From assembly GCA_023382385.1 (NCBI GenBank), contig JAHDVH010000002.1:696219-760218 (forward strand): DNA of 64,000 nucleotides, given 5' to 3'. The translations under genes were made by a program, and so were the position numbers. Positions 8,175 to 16,722 of the stretch are shown here, in pieces. Origin of the DNA: a bacterium. GTDB taxonomy: Bacteria; Electryoneota; RPQS01. The notes beneath the pieces were generated by a model. The model worked only from the letters and a program-made list of their open reading frames with translations. It was not told where the DNA came from and did no database searches. Numbering within the stretch: the first letter of the stretch is position 1; the number at the start of each line of letters is the position of its first letter.

Positions 8175-10036
8175 AATACATTCTCTCGACACTTTTTGCC
8201 ATACTCTTGCTCGGCGGCATTTCTGTTGCCCAGCAGATTATTATTCAGCCCGGGCCATCGCAGCAGATAAAACCTCCGCCGCGTTCGCCAGAACAAATGC
8301 AGGCGGATCGCGCACGACGCGAAGAGCAGCGCGGGAATTTCGACGGCGCGCTGGGAGCCTGGCACGAAGTGTTGAAGCTTGCGCCAAACGACGCGAGTGC
8401 GATTACGGGGATTCCCAAGTGCTATATGGCACTGCGCAAGTTTGACCAGGCCGAGGCGTTCTTGCAGGATCAGATCAGGAAATCTCAATTTCGCACGGCT
8501 ACTCCGTGGCAGGACCCTATCAGCGAATTCCAATTGACGCTGCTCTTGGGGGAAGTGAAGCTGGCGCGTGACGACGAGTCCGCAGCGTGGGACGTGTGGA
8601 ATGCGGCGCTTTCAACTCAGCAGAACAATCCGGACGCCCGGCGTTTGTTGGTGAACCTGTTACAGCGGAACCGCAGATGGGAGGCGAGTGAGAAGCTGAT
8701 ACGCGATTATCGCAAGGATGCGAAGATGCCGGGTTTTATGGCATTGGAGCTTGCCTCAAGTTTGCAGGCGCAGATGAATTTTGCCGGCGCGACCGAGGAG
8801 TTGCTGCTTCACGCGAAGTCGTCACCGAGCGCGTGGCAGATTTCACAGAGTTACCTCAGTCGTTTTCCGGATGACTCGACGGTGGACGCGACGGTGATGT
8901 CGGTGCTCGAACAGGCCATCAAGCGCGACAGGAAGGAGTCCGGCGTCTGGCGTATGTACGCGGGGTATGCTTTAAAGTCCGGCAGACTTGAAGAGTCGCT
9001 GTCCGCCACAATGACGGCGGATTCTCTGACGGGAAGCGGTGGTGCGTTAGTTCTCGGCAGCGCACAGCAGCTGTTGAATGACGGTGAAGTTGAGCTTGCC
9101 CGACGCGGATTTGAGAAAGTGCTGGCGCGAAACACGTCCGAGCAGCTGTCTGAACGCGCAGAACTTGGGTTAGCGCAATGTTTCGAGGCCCAGGGCAACT
9201 ACACGGAAGCTAAGATTGCGTATCAGCGGTTTCTGGAGCGCCGCCCGAAATCTGCGGACGTGGAGGAAGCGCGCTTCAGGATCGCGGAAATCCTGCTCGA
9301 GCACGAACAAAATCCACAAGAAGCTCTGATTGAATATCGCGGGATCTTCCAGCGTTCGCGCACCGCTTTGAAACAGCAGGCAGCGATGCGAATCGGGGAT
9401 GCGCACGCTTATCTCGGAGAATTTGCGCCTGCTATCGAGGCGTGGCAGCAGATAGCTGCGCCGCAACGCGGGCAGGTGACGGACGATGCGGCGGAAGCGC
9501 AGCTGAGGATTGCGCGAGCGAATATCTGGCGTGACTCGACTGAACTTGCGGACAAAGCACTCGAAGCAATTCTGAGCGGCAGCACACAGAACATCTCATT
9601 CAACGATGCAGTCCTCTATCAGGCGCTGTTGAGCAGCGGCGGATTTCACGGGGCCTTGCGCGCGTTTGCCGATGCCGACTACGCGTCGTTTCGTCAGAAT
9701 CACGGTTTAGCTGCCGAGAAATACGGAGAAGCCGCGTCCCTTCTGAAGTATGGCAGGCTCGCGGAGTGGAGCCGCATCTCAGAGGCCGAGGCACTGCGTG
9801 AATCAGGACAGCCGGAGCGGGCGATTGCCTCTTTGGATACATTCGTGTTGTCGTTTCCCGAATCCGTGGATTTGCCGCGCGTGAAATACATGATGGCTGT
9901 GATTACGCTCGAAGACTTGCATCAGGAAGACAAGGCCCTGCAGATGCTGCAGGAATACCTGATTGAGTATCCCCGCTCGCTCTACTTGGAACAGGCACGG
10001 CGCAAAGCGCGCGTGCTTGCCAACAAGGTTTCATAA
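8171..10036 (+). CDS. Secreted/periplasmic TPR-repeat protein
   Basis: A 621-residue protein with a signal peptide (MKYILSTLFAILLLGGISVAQ), a Pro/Gln-rich linker, and then helical repeats of TPR type through most of its length. Clear units include GALGAWHEVLKLAPND, ALGLAQCFEAQGNYTEAKIAYQ and KALQMLQEYLIEYPRS. It starts inside the stop of the previous gene (ATGA overlap), so it is translationally coupled to it. It probably acts as a periplasmic scaffold; TPR proteins commonly accompany DUF4175/DUF4159/VWA clusters. No enzymatic motif is visible. Confidence 0.88.
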   Translation: MKYILSTLFAILLLGGISVAQQIIIQPGPSQQIKPPPRSPEQMQADRARREEQRGNFDGALGAWHEVLKLAPNDASAITGIPKCYMALRKFDQAEAFLQDQIRKSQFRTATPWQDPISEFQLTLLLGEVKLARDDESAAWDVWNAALSTQQNNPDARRLLVNLLQRNRRWEASEKLIRDYRKDAKMPGFMALELASSLQAQMNFAGATEELLLHAKSSPSAWQISQSYLSRFPDDSTVDATVMSVLEQAIKRDRKESGVWRMYAGYALKSGRLEESLSATMTADSLTGSGGALVLGSAQQLLNDGEVELARRGFEKVLARNTSEQLSERAELGLAQCFEAQGNYTEAKIAYQRFLERRPKSADVEEARFRIAEILLEHEQNPQEALIEYRGIFQRSRTALKQQAAMRIGDAHAYLGEFAPAIEAWQQIAAPQRGQVTDDAAEAQLRIARANIWRDSTELADKALEAILSGSTQNISFNDAVLYQALLSSGGFHGALRAFADADYASFRQNHGLAAEKYGEAASLLKYGRLAEWSRISEAEALRESGQPERAIASLDTFVLSFPESVDLPRVKYMMAVITLEDLHQEDKALQMLQEYLIEYPRSLYLEQARRKARVLANKVS

Positions 10037-10142
10037 GACTGCAACTGGTTAGACATGGACCGTGTCCAATGCGGCACTCTCGCCGACGCACCTCTATTTA
10101 TTATACCGGTACTGAAAACTGATAGCAACAATATTTGAATGG

Positions 10143-10682
10143 TTGTATAAGCATCCCGAATGGATGTTCTGGTCGGCGCTTCCCGCGCTGATGCTGCACC
10201 AATTTGAAGAGTACGTGCTTCCGGGCGGATTTCTTCGCTGGTTGAACAAGGATGTATTTAGGAGCGAGTCCGACCGTTCTCCGATTTCACCGACGACAGC
10301 ATTTGTCATCAACATTGTGATTGGCTGGCCGATCTATGCGCTGGTCGGTTACGTGGGGCTGAAGCAGATGTGGTTTGTCATGCCGCTGATGGGTATCCTC
10401 TTTGTCAATGCGTGGTTTCACATCACTCTTTCAATCTCATCGTCACGCTATTCACCCGGCACCTTCACGGCGATTCTGATACTCTTGCCGCTCACGTTCT
10501 ACACGTTCTACTACTATATCATGACGTGGGAGATCGGCTTTCGACTGCTCTTTCTTTCCATACTGGGCGGCCTCGTTCTGCATTTGCTTTTTCTGACCAT
10601 TCCGCGTGAGCTTGCACACGCTCGCGAGAAGCGCTTCGAACGGGCCGCACCCAAGTCACCAGATTCGGATCCAATTTCATGA
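10143..10682 (+). CDS. HXXEE-domain integral membrane protein
   Basis: A 179-residue membrane protein with about five hydrophobic segments. Near the N-terminus LHQFEEY matches the H-x-x-E-E signature of the HXXEE family (PF13787), whose function is not established. Two His in the fourth region (WFHITL, LHLLFL) fit the family's polar residues in membranes. The start is uncertain: TTG at 10143 is the first usable codon after an in-frame TGA at 10113, and ATG 10161 would remove six residues. Its stop overlaps the next start (ATGA), suggesting co-translation with the ThuA-like protein. Confidence 0.75.
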   Translation: MYKHPEWMFWSALPALMLHQFEEYVLPGGFLRWLNKDVFRSESDRSPISPTTAFVINIVIGWPIYALVGYVGLKQMWFVMPLMGILFVNAWFHITLSISSSRYSPGTFTAILILLPLTFYTFYYYIMTWEIGFRLLFLSILGGLVLHLLFLTIPRELAHAREKRFERAAPKSPDSDPIS

Positions 10683-11938
10683 AACAACTGTTCGCCTTCC
10701 TGACGATAGCACTTTTTACGCTTTCCGCTTTCGCGCAGAAGCTGCTTATCCCGATGGATCTCTCGCAATCCGACCACTTGAAGGCCTATGGTGTGGCCTA
10801 TGACGCGCTGGAAAAGGGGATCAAAGTGGAGTGGCTGCTGAACTACCGCGGCGGCAGCTTCATGATGGAATACGACGAAGGCATCGCGGCGGATTGCCGG
10901 CTGCGCGGTGTCAAGTCAGAGAATGCGGGGAGCGCGGGCGATATCTATCTCGAGATTGAGAATGCCAACATGGAGGTGGTGCTGCTGGAAAAGGCGACGA
11001 AGGTCGCGATCTACGCTCCCGACGAAGTGCGCGAAGGACCGTGGGACGACGCGGTCAATCTGGCGTTGACCTATGCCGAGATTCCCTTTGATGTGATCTA
11101 TGACCGTGAGGTGCTGGAAGGCAAGCTGCAGAAATACGAGTGGGTACATTTGCACCACGAGGATTTCACTGGTCAATACGGCAAGTTCTATTCGATGTAT
11201 CGGAACGCGGATTGGTACATGCGACAGGTACAGGAAGAGGAAGCGAGCGCCAAGTCGCTCGGTTTCAGCAAGGTATCAGAGATGAAACTCGCGGTCGCCC
11301 GCACCTTCAAAGGCTATATCGGCCGCGGCGGCTTCCTGTTTGCGATGTGCAGCGCGACAGACAGTTACGACATCGCGCTCGCAGCGGCAGCCACAGACAT
11401 TTGCGCGGCAGTATTTGACGGCGACGGAATTGATCCGAATTACGCGAGCAAAATGGACTACGGGAACGCGCTGGCTTTTCAGAATTATTCATTGATCACG
11501 GACCCGATGGTCTATGAGTTTTCGTCCATTGACGTAAGTCCGACTTCCGGCATGCTGGCACAGGGCGGAGAGGGCGACTATTTCACGTTGTTTGACTTTT
11601 CTGCGAAGTTCGACCCGGTGCCGACGATGCTCACGCAATGTCACACAAATGTGGTAAAGGGTTTTCTCGGTCAGACGACCGCCTTTCACAAGGAGTTTCT
11701 GAAACCCACTGTTACAGTTTTGGGATTACGCGAAGGCACAGAGGAAACGAAGTATATTCACGGCAAGTTCGGCGATGGCTTCTGGACATTTTACGGCGGT
11801 CATGACCCCGAAGACTACCGGCATCAGGTCGGCGACCCGCCTACCAATCTTGCGCTGCATAAAAACTCGCCCGGCTACCGTTTGATTCTGAACAATGTTC
11901 TCTTTCCCGCCGCGCGGAAGAAAGACCTGAAGACGTGA
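10679..11938 (+). CDS. Secreted ThuA/DUF4159-like protein, often labelled 'asparagine synthetase B'
   Basis: A 419-residue protein with a signal peptide (MKQLFAFLTIALFTLSAFA) and the motifs LIPMDLSQSDHLKAYGVAY and EWLLNYRGGSF. Proteins of this kind in FCB genomes are commonly annotated asparagine synthetase B. I see neither the N-terminal glutaminase Cys nor the ATP-pyrophosphatase motif of true AsnB, so that name should not be trusted. The GRGGFLFAMCSATDSYDIAL segment resembles the DUF4159 segment at the window start, and the ending FYGGHDPEDYRH is distinctive. It is probably periplasmic or exported with an amidotransferase-like fold. Function unknown. Confidence 0.75.
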   Translation: MKQLFAFLTIALFTLSAFAQKLLIPMDLSQSDHLKAYGVAYDALEKGIKVEWLLNYRGGSFMMEYDEGIAADCRLRGVKSENAGSAGDIYLEIENANMEVVLLEKATKVAIYAPDEVREGPWDDAVNLALTYAEIPFDVIYDREVLEGKLQKYEWVHLHHEDFTGQYGKFYSMYRNADWYMRQVQEEEASAKSLGFSKVSEMKLAVARTFKGYIGRGGFLFAMCSATDSYDIALAAAATDICAAVFDGDGIDPNYASKMDYGNALAFQNYSLITDPMVYEFSSIDVSPTSGMLAQGGEGDYFTLFDFSAKFDPVPTMLTQCHTNVVKGFLGQTTAFHKEFLKPTVTVLGLREGTEETKYIHGKFGDGFWTFYGGHDPEDYRHQVGDPPTNLALHKNSPGYRLILNNVLFPAARKKDLKT

Positions 11939-11970
11939 GAAATTTGCGTAGTAAAGTCTGCTCGTTCGCC

Positions 11971-12483
11971 ATGAGAAACATTTCCATTCTTGTTGCTGTC
12001 TTGTTCATTACGATCGCAGGGCAGGCGCAGCCCACAATCTCTTTTTCGGACTTGCTGGGTTTAGTCGGCGAGTGGGAGGGAACGCTGACGTATACGGATG
12101 AACTGGACGATACCACACGCGTGACCGTCCCGGCCCGCTTCTCCGCCGGCGCAGCACAGGGCAAGTTGATCACGCGCGTCGTTTACAAAAAAGCGAACGG
12201 CGAGAACGTGCTTCAGTGGGGCGAATGGCAGGTTTCCGGAGATGGCAGACGCATCCTGATCGACGACAAGACATGGTTCGTGTCGAATAAGCGTGTCACC
12301 GAGAACGGAACGACGCTGATGTTTCAAGGGGGCGGCGTGGACAATAATCGCTCTGCGCACATCATTCAGGGAATGTACATCGGTCATCAGGACTCGGTGG
12401 TCATGACCAAACAGGTGCTCTACGAGCACGCCGGCACAGAAATTTTCCGGCAGCACTTCAGATTGGGGCGGAGCAAAGAGTGA
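11971..12483 (+). CDS. Secreted small beta-barrel protein (lipocalin-like), unknown
   Basis: A GTG at 11935 is in frame, but ATG 11971 begins a proper signal peptide (MRNISILVAVLFITIAGQA), so I take that start (170 residues). The mature protein begins with LLGLVGEWEGTLTY and continues as alternating strands with conserved-looking Trp, the layout of lipocalin-like or DUF1579-like proteins that bind small hydrophobic molecules. The call rests on pattern only. It follows the ThuA-like gene closely, and its TGA overlaps the ATG of the O-methyltransferase (TGATG), so the three are likely one operon. Confidence 0.6.
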   Translation: MRNISILVAVLFITIAGQAQPTISFSDLLGLVGEWEGTLTYTDELDDTTRVTVPARFSAGAAQGKLITRVVYKKANGENVLQWGEWQVSGDGRRILIDDKTWFVSNKRVTENGTTLMFQGGGVDNNRSAHIIQGMYIGHQDSVVMTKQVLYEHAGTEIFRQHFRLGRSKE

Positions 12484-13148
12484 TGACACAGGAACTCTGG
12501 GGCGAGGTGGACAACTATCTTGAAGCACTCTTTGTCAAACACGACGAGGTGCTTGAAGCGGTAATCCACGAACAGGAGGCGGAAGGACTTCCCGCGATTC
12601 AAGTTTCTCCGTTGGAAGGGAAGCTGCTGCAGATCATGACCGCCGCCATGAACGCCAAATATGTGCTGGAAATCGGCACGCTCGGTGGTTATAGTGCGAT
12701 TCTGCTGGCCCGTGCGATTCCCGCCGACGGCCGAGTGATCACACTTGAAGTCGATGCGAAGCATGCCGAGGTTGCAAAGCGCGCCTTGGCTCGGGCGGGA
12801 GTCGAGCGCAAGGTGGAAGTGCTGATCGGCCCCGCATTGGAAACGCTGCCGAAGCTGCAGAGCGAGGGGCACGTGTTCGACGTCGTGTTCATTGATGCCG
12901 ACAAGGAGAACAACGTGCATTATGTGCAATGGGCACTGCGAATGTCGCGTCCCGGCACATTGATTGTCGTGGATAATGTGATTCGTGAGGGGGACATTCT
13001 CAACGCGCAGAGTGATTCACCAATGACTCAGGGTGTGCGCCGGATGAATGATTATCTGCGCAATGAGCCGCGCCTGCAAGTGACGGCTTTGCAAACAGTC
13101 GGTTCAAAGGGCTACGACGGCATGTGCTTCATGCTGGTGAGAGAATAG
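12483..13148 (+). CDS. Class I SAM-dependent O-methyltransferase (family 3)
   Basis: A 221-residue enzyme of the Methyltransf_3 family. The SAM-binding motif is VLEIGTLGGYSAI near residue 60, the acidic ribose-binding strand is VITLEVDAKHAEVAKR, and VFIDADKENN carries the metal/substrate acidic residues typical of catechol and caffeoyl-CoA O-methyltransferases. The strand LIVVDNVIREG is also characteristic. GTG 12480 sits directly before ATG 12483; the ATG overlaps the previous stop and is the likelier start. It probably methylates a hydroxylated aromatic in the cytoplasm; the substrate is unknown. Homologues beside secreted proteins do not define the pathway. Confidence 0.92.
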   Translation: MTQELWGEVDNYLEALFVKHDEVLEAVIHEQEAEGLPAIQVSPLEGKLLQIMTAAMNAKYVLEIGTLGGYSAILLARAIPADGRVITLEVDAKHAEVAKRALARAGVERKVEVLIGPALETLPKLQSEGHVFDVVFIDADKENNVHYVQWALRMSRPGTLIVVDNVIREGDILNAQSDSPMTQGVRRMNDYLRNEPRLQVTALQTVGSKGYDGMCFMLVRE

Positions 13149-13151
13149 GGC

Positions 13152-13454
13152 ATGGCGTATAAGCGTATCATGGCGATGCAGATTCTTGACATCCAGCGCT
13201 ATTCGGCGTATCGCGATCAAATGACGCCGATTCTCGCGGAGTACGACGGATGTTTTGAATACGACTTTACGATTCCGGAAGTGTTGAAGAAGTGCTGCGA
13301 TGTCGAAATCAACCGGCTCTTCATGATTACCTTTCCCACCCGACAGCAGTCGGTGGACTTTTTCACGGATCCGCGCTATTTGGAGATTCGCAAGACCTAT
13401 TTTGAAAGTTCCGTAGGAAGCGTGACGCAGATTGCGGAGTTTGAAGAGAGATAA
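13152..13454 (+). CDS. DUF1330-like dimeric alpha/beta-barrel protein
   Basis: A 100-residue protein resembling DUF1330: an initial strand, IQRYSAYRDQMTPILAEYDG, then FPTRQQSVDFFTDPRYLEIRK, the sequence pattern of small dimeric ferredoxin-like barrels. It starts three bases after the O-methyltransferase stop, so it is in the same transcript. No activity can be predicted; related folds include monooxygenases that act without cofactors. Two Cys (KKCCD) lie in the middle. Cytoplasmic. Confidence 0.75.
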   Translation: MAYKRIMAMQILDIQRYSAYRDQMTPILAEYDGCFEYDFTIPEVLKKCCDVEINRLFMITFPTRQQSVDFFTDPRYLEIRKTYFESSVGSVTQIAEFEER

Positions 13455-13486
13455 GCACGACATCACAATAATCAGGGGAGAGCGCT

Positions 13487-13801
13487 ATGTTTGCTTGTCA
13501 ATGGCACTTCGACATTCCGTTCGGAACACAGAAAGAAGCATTGGAGATTGTCCGGCAATACGGCGAGGCGATGTCGAAGTCGCCCGGCATGCCGCAGATG
13601 CAAAACGAGCGGGTAATGGTCGGACACATCGGGCCATCACCGTCACATGTCGTGGTTGAGTCGATCGTATCGTCGCTTGCCGAGTGGGAGAAGATGATGC
13701 AGGACGTCGGGAGCGGCAAGTATCAGGAATTCGCGACCAAGATGCAGAAATTTATCGTGCCCGGCTCGCAGCGTTGGGAAGTGTACCGGATTGTGCAGTA
13801 G
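13487..13801 (+). CDS. Small dimeric alpha/beta-barrel-like protein, hypothetical
   Basis: A 104-residue protein beginning MFACQWHFDIPFG, with SD-like AGGGGAG upstream of the ATG. The predicted strand-helix-strand pattern and the closing SQRWEVYRIVQ resemble NIPSNAP/EthD-type small barrels, but I do not recognise a specific family. It is the last gene of the 10.1-13.8 kb run and is followed by a GC-rich hairpin. It may act with the preceding DUF1330 protein, which is inference from position only. Confidence 0.65.
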   Translation: MFACQWHFDIPFGTQKEALEIVRQYGEAMSKSPGMPQMQNERVMVGHIGPSPSHVVVESIVSSLAEWEKMMQDVGSGKYQEFATKMQKFIVPGSQRWEVYRIVQ

Positions 13802-13825
13802 CGAAGAAGGACTGAAGTATGACAC

Positions 13826-13851
13826 GCGGCCCGCCCAGTTGGACGGGCCGC
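13826..13851 (+). terminator. GC-rich hairpin after the operon
   Basis: Stem gcggcccg (13826-13833) pairs with cgggccgc (13844-13851) around a 10-base loop, 25 bases after the last stop codon. The T-rich tail is weak (cttatgc), so it may act as an mRNA 3' end or a weak intrinsic terminator. Confidence 0.6.
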
Positions 13852-13861
13852 TTATGCTCAA

Positions 13862-14333
13862 CAGAATTTGGCGGAGGCACTTGCCACTACTTTGGAAGTT
13901 CGCATCTCATCAGTTGCATGCGCATATGATGTAGCGAGATTTGTTACCGTGAAAGTAAACAAAGAAAAATCAGAAAATTACCATTTCATAGTGAAAAGTC
14001 ATGCTATCTCTATCACGCGGCACGTTTTTGGAAACGTAAAGCCCGCTGGACGAGGCGCGACGAGGCCGCTGATCTGAAACTTAGGCGATAGAGAAAAGGC
14101 TACAACCTTATCAGGAATGCTGAATATGCACACCACTTCAAATCAATATGACAATGCTCAACTTATGAATTATAGCTCCGTGCTCACTTCTGCACGACCG
14201 TTCCTCCACACTTTCGTAAGTCGTGATTTGTGGTCTGAAAATCCTTGCGCGCAACTCACGCGTCACTTGCCTTGACGAGAAAAATGTTGTATGTTGATTG
14301 CCCACACATGAAGTAACTATAACGATTACGGGG
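13862..14333. other. Intergenic region without a supportable gene
   Basis: About 470 bases of more AT-rich DNA than the surroundings. A short ORF at 13868-14077 has no family features. Near the end, TTGACG at 14272-14277 with TATGTTGAT-like sequence after it could form a weak promoter for the regulator at 14334, but the -10 match at 16-18 bases spacing is poor. I see no tRNA or clear operator. Confidence 0.5.
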
Positions 14334-14876
14334 ATGATGAACTACAACGGCAATGGAAACGGCAAGCCGTATACGAACGGCAACGGTAGCAAGCCGGGCA
14401 AGTTCTCGAAAAACAATATTGAGGGTCTGACAGCGACGCGCGAAAACTATTTGCGCACGTTGTATCAGCTTTCGCGTGGAACAGATGGCGTGCGCTTAAC
14501 GGATCTTGCGCGCGCGGAGGGCGTCCGGTTGCCGACGGCACGGCACGCAGTCAACTGTTTGCGAGACCTCGGTTTAGCGTCACAAGAGAACTATGGTAAG
14601 ATTCAACTTACGGCAGACGGTGAACGAATTGGCCAGCAGATTTGCGACAGGTTTGATCTGACGCGCAAGTTTCTGGTGGAGGTTTTGGGGGTTGAAGCAC
14701 AGGCCGCGGAGCGCGAAGCCTCTACGATGGAGCACCACTTAGAAGAAAACACGCTGGAGCGCCTGGCCGCATTTGTGAAGCATGTGACGAACTGTAATGG
14801 CGGGGAGTATGCCAGTCCGGATTGCCTCGTAAACCTGCGCATCACAATGGAAGAACAGAACCGCATGGCGGGCTGA
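14334..14876 (+). CDS. DtxR/MntR-family transcriptional regulator with altered metal site
   Basis: The frame opens at TTG 14298, but paired ATGs at 14334/14337 after GGGG are the likely start (180 residues). After a Gly/Asn-rich leader (NGNGNGKPYTNGNGSK) comes the DtxR winged helix (about 38-95; VRLTDLARAEGVRLPTARH is the recognition region) and the dimerisation/metal domain (about 100-165). There is no SH3-like third domain. By eye against Bacillus MntR, ligand positions Asp8, Glu11, His77 and Glu99 are replaced (about N, R, F, S), while Glu102 and His103 remain as MEHH. Metal sensing may be lost or changed. It is a single gene followed by a terminator. DNA targets unknown. Confidence 0.85.
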   Translation: MMNYNGNGNGKPYTNGNGSKPGKFSKNNIEGLTATRENYLRTLYQLSRGTDGVRLTDLARAEGVRLPTARHAVNCLRDLGLASQENYGKIQLTADGERIGQQICDRFDLTRKFLVEVLGVEAQAAEREASTMEHHLEENTLERLAAFVKHVTNCNGGEYASPDCLVNLRITMEEQNRMAG

Positions 14877-14901
14877 TTATTCGGAAGTTTAGCAATTGTA
14901 A

Positions 14902-14927
14902 ACGGAGAGGACGACCTCTCCGTTTTC
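14902..14927 (+). terminator. Rho-independent terminator after the DtxR-like gene
   Basis: Perfect 9-bp stem acggagagg (14902-14910) / cctctccgt (14915-14923) with a 4-base loop, followed by tttct. It lies 25 bases after the regulator stop and before the glycosyltransferase gene. Confidence 0.85.
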
Positions 14928-14951
14928 TCATTTAGAGTCAAGGAGTGCCGC

Positions 14952-16268
14952 ATGCAGCGGGTCACAATTCTGCTTGCGCTGATGGTTATCGGCGCCGGAT
15001 TCAGATTGTTTGTGCTTGAGTTGCGTCCCGACGGAGCTTTGCTTCGGGCGCCGGATGAGCCGGAATATCTTGAGATTGCGCAGAATATCTGGCTCGGAGA
15101 GGGCTTTGTTTTGAACAAACAGCCGACTGCCTATCGCGATATGCTCGTGCCGTATATGGTCGCTGCTACAATGTCCGTTGGCGGTGGGGACTTCAAACTC
15201 TTCTATTACGTGCAGTTGGTTCTGAGTTTGGCGACGGGACTGCTGCTCTATCTCGTCGCCCGCAAGCGGTTCTCCGAGAATATAGCGTATCTCGTGTGTG
15301 CGGTCTGGATGCTTTATCCCGCAGCTGCGGTGTTTTCCTCGCTTCTCCTCACGGAAACTGTATTCACATTCTTCTGGGTGCTGGCCATCTGGCTGCATGA
15401 CCGGATGGATGAAAGGGGCTACACGATCACCGACGCGATTATGTTGGGTGCCGTGCTGGGATTGCTGTGTCTGACCCGCGCCGCCGGCGCAATTCTATTG
15501 GCAACGGTGTTTATCTATGTGTTCCTGATTCGTCACGAGACTCCGTTCGCCTTGCGCGCGCGCGCAGTGTCCATTGTTCTGCTTGCGGCAATCGTCGTCA
15601 TGCTCCCGTGGATGATTCGTAATCAGGTTGTGGCAGACCGCTTTGCCCTGAATACCAACGGCGGCATCAATCTGCTGATTGGTAATAATCCGTATGCGAC
15701 TGGAGCCTACATCTTTGACGAGCGCGTCCAAAGGCTGATTCCCGATGAAGCGCGCAGCGAAGCACAGCGCGACGTCGCGGCGACAAGTGCGGCGACTGAC
15801 TACGCTCGAGGCCATGTGCGCGCGACGCTGCAAAACTGGCCGACGAAGTTCGCCTATCTCTGGTCCACCGATATGGCGATGCTGGCGCACTTTGCTCCCG
15901 TGCGCGGGGCGACGCTTGCCGAAACACTGCACAAGCAGCCTCTTGGTGCATTGGTTCTAATGTCAATTCCGTTTGCGATTCTGGTTTTGCTGGGTTTATC
16001 CGGCTTCTATTTGGTCAAGAAATTTCCCGCACGCGGATTCTTCATTCTGCAGCTTTGGCTCACAGCGCTCGCAGCATTCGTGAGCTATGGTTTGCCGCGC
16101 TATCACTTTCCCGTTATGCCCGCAGTGATTCTGGGTATGGCCGCTTATGTCGAACATCAACCATGGAACAGTGCTCCGCAATGGCGCAGACTTTCGCTTC
16201 TGCTCGCAATCGGAATCTTCATGGGAATCTGGATGTTTGAGTCAGTAAAAATCATCGGATGGATGTGA
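14952..16268 (+). CDS. GT-C fold glycosyltransferase (ArnT/PMT-like), membrane
   Basis: A 438-residue polytopic membrane protein with about ten hydrophobic segments. The first periplasmic loop has RAPDEPEYLEIAQNI, the acidic motif expected of PMT_2/DUF2723-type GT-C enzymes that move sugars from polyprenyl phosphate to lipids or proteins. The second acidic site may be LLTETVFTF. A large soluble loop near residues 235-290 contains GGINLLIGNNPYATG, often seen in this family. AAGGAG lies 7 bases before the ATG. Donor and acceptor are unknown. It stands alone between two terminator/intergenic regions. Confidence 0.85.
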   Translation: MQRVTILLALMVIGAGFRLFVLELRPDGALLRAPDEPEYLEIAQNIWLGEGFVLNKQPTAYRDMLVPYMVAATMSVGGGDFKLFYYVQLVLSLATGLLLYLVARKRFSENIAYLVCAVWMLYPAAAVFSSLLLTETVFTFFWVLAIWLHDRMDERGYTITDAIMLGAVLGLLCLTRAAGAILLATVFIYVFLIRHETPFALRARAVSIVLLAAIVVMLPWMIRNQVVADRFALNTNGGINLLIGNNPYATGAYIFDERVQRLIPDEARSEAQRDVAATSAATDYARGHVRATLQNWPTKFAYLWSTDMAMLAHFAPVRGATLAETLHKQPLGALVLMSIPFAILVLLGLSGFYLVKKFPARGFFILQLWLTALAAFVSYGLPRYHFPVMPAVILGMAAYVEHQPWNSAPQWRRLSLLLAIGIFMGIWMFESVKIIGWM

Positions 16269-16345
16269 AACAACGGCCTCCACAGTAGCAAAGTTGCAGA
16301 TAGCCCACTTATCCAGACTTTTCAAAGCGACTGAATTCTTTAAAG

Positions 16346-16648
16346 TTGGAAACAACTGACAAAATTGAACCGCGCTCGACCGACCACAGTTTCATCGGAA
16401 ATGCCTACCCGAATCCGTTTAACAGCGTGGTGACAATTGAATTTGTCGTGCGGCTTGAACAGGAGATTGCGCTGGAGATTTTTGATTTAACGGGCCGGTT
16501 GGTGGCATCAGTATTTAACGGCAGAATCAACGCGGGTGTGCACATTCGAGACTGGCACCCGCAGTCGCTTTCAAGCGGATTGTATTTTGCGCGACTACGA
16601 GGAGCGGACGGCGCGAGGTCTACAGCGAAACTCATGTATCTGAAGTAG
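16346..16648 (+). pseudogene. Orphan T9SS C-terminal sorting domain (gene remnant or very small secreted protein)
   Basis: The open frame runs from just after a TAG at 16301 to 16648 with no ATG. TTG 16346 would give 100 residues. The whole translated product is a T9SS tail: AYPNPFNSVVTIEF, the GRLVASVFNGRINAGVH turn, SSGLYFARL and the closing KLMYLK. There is no signal peptide or cargo domain, so I read it as the surviving 3' end of a decayed gene. A stand-alone sorting domain is less likely. It is followed directly by a strong bidirectional terminator. Confidence 0.65.
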
Positions 16649-16669
16649 TCTTTCGCAAAACCGATAAAG

Positions 16670-16700
16670 AAGAGCCGCATCTTTCAATGCGGCTCTTTTG
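16670..16700. terminator. Bidirectional terminator between convergent genes
   Basis: Perfect 11-bp stem AAGAGCCGCAT (16670-16680) / ATGCGGCTCTT (16687-16697) with loop ctttca and T-rich flanks on both strands. It sits between the orphan sorting domain (+) and the PLP enzyme gene (-) and can serve both. Confidence 0.92.
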
Positions 16701-16722
16701 TTACACGTTCTTGTGACGACTA

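Noticed and set aside
10679-11938. Asparagine synthetase B
   Set aside because: It lacks the glutaminase Cys and ATP-pyrophosphatase motifs and has a signal peptide; the common database name is probably wrong.
13868-14077. 69-codon frame in the gap before the DtxR-like gene
   Set aside because: No ribosome site, no domain, unusual residue mix; likely chance.
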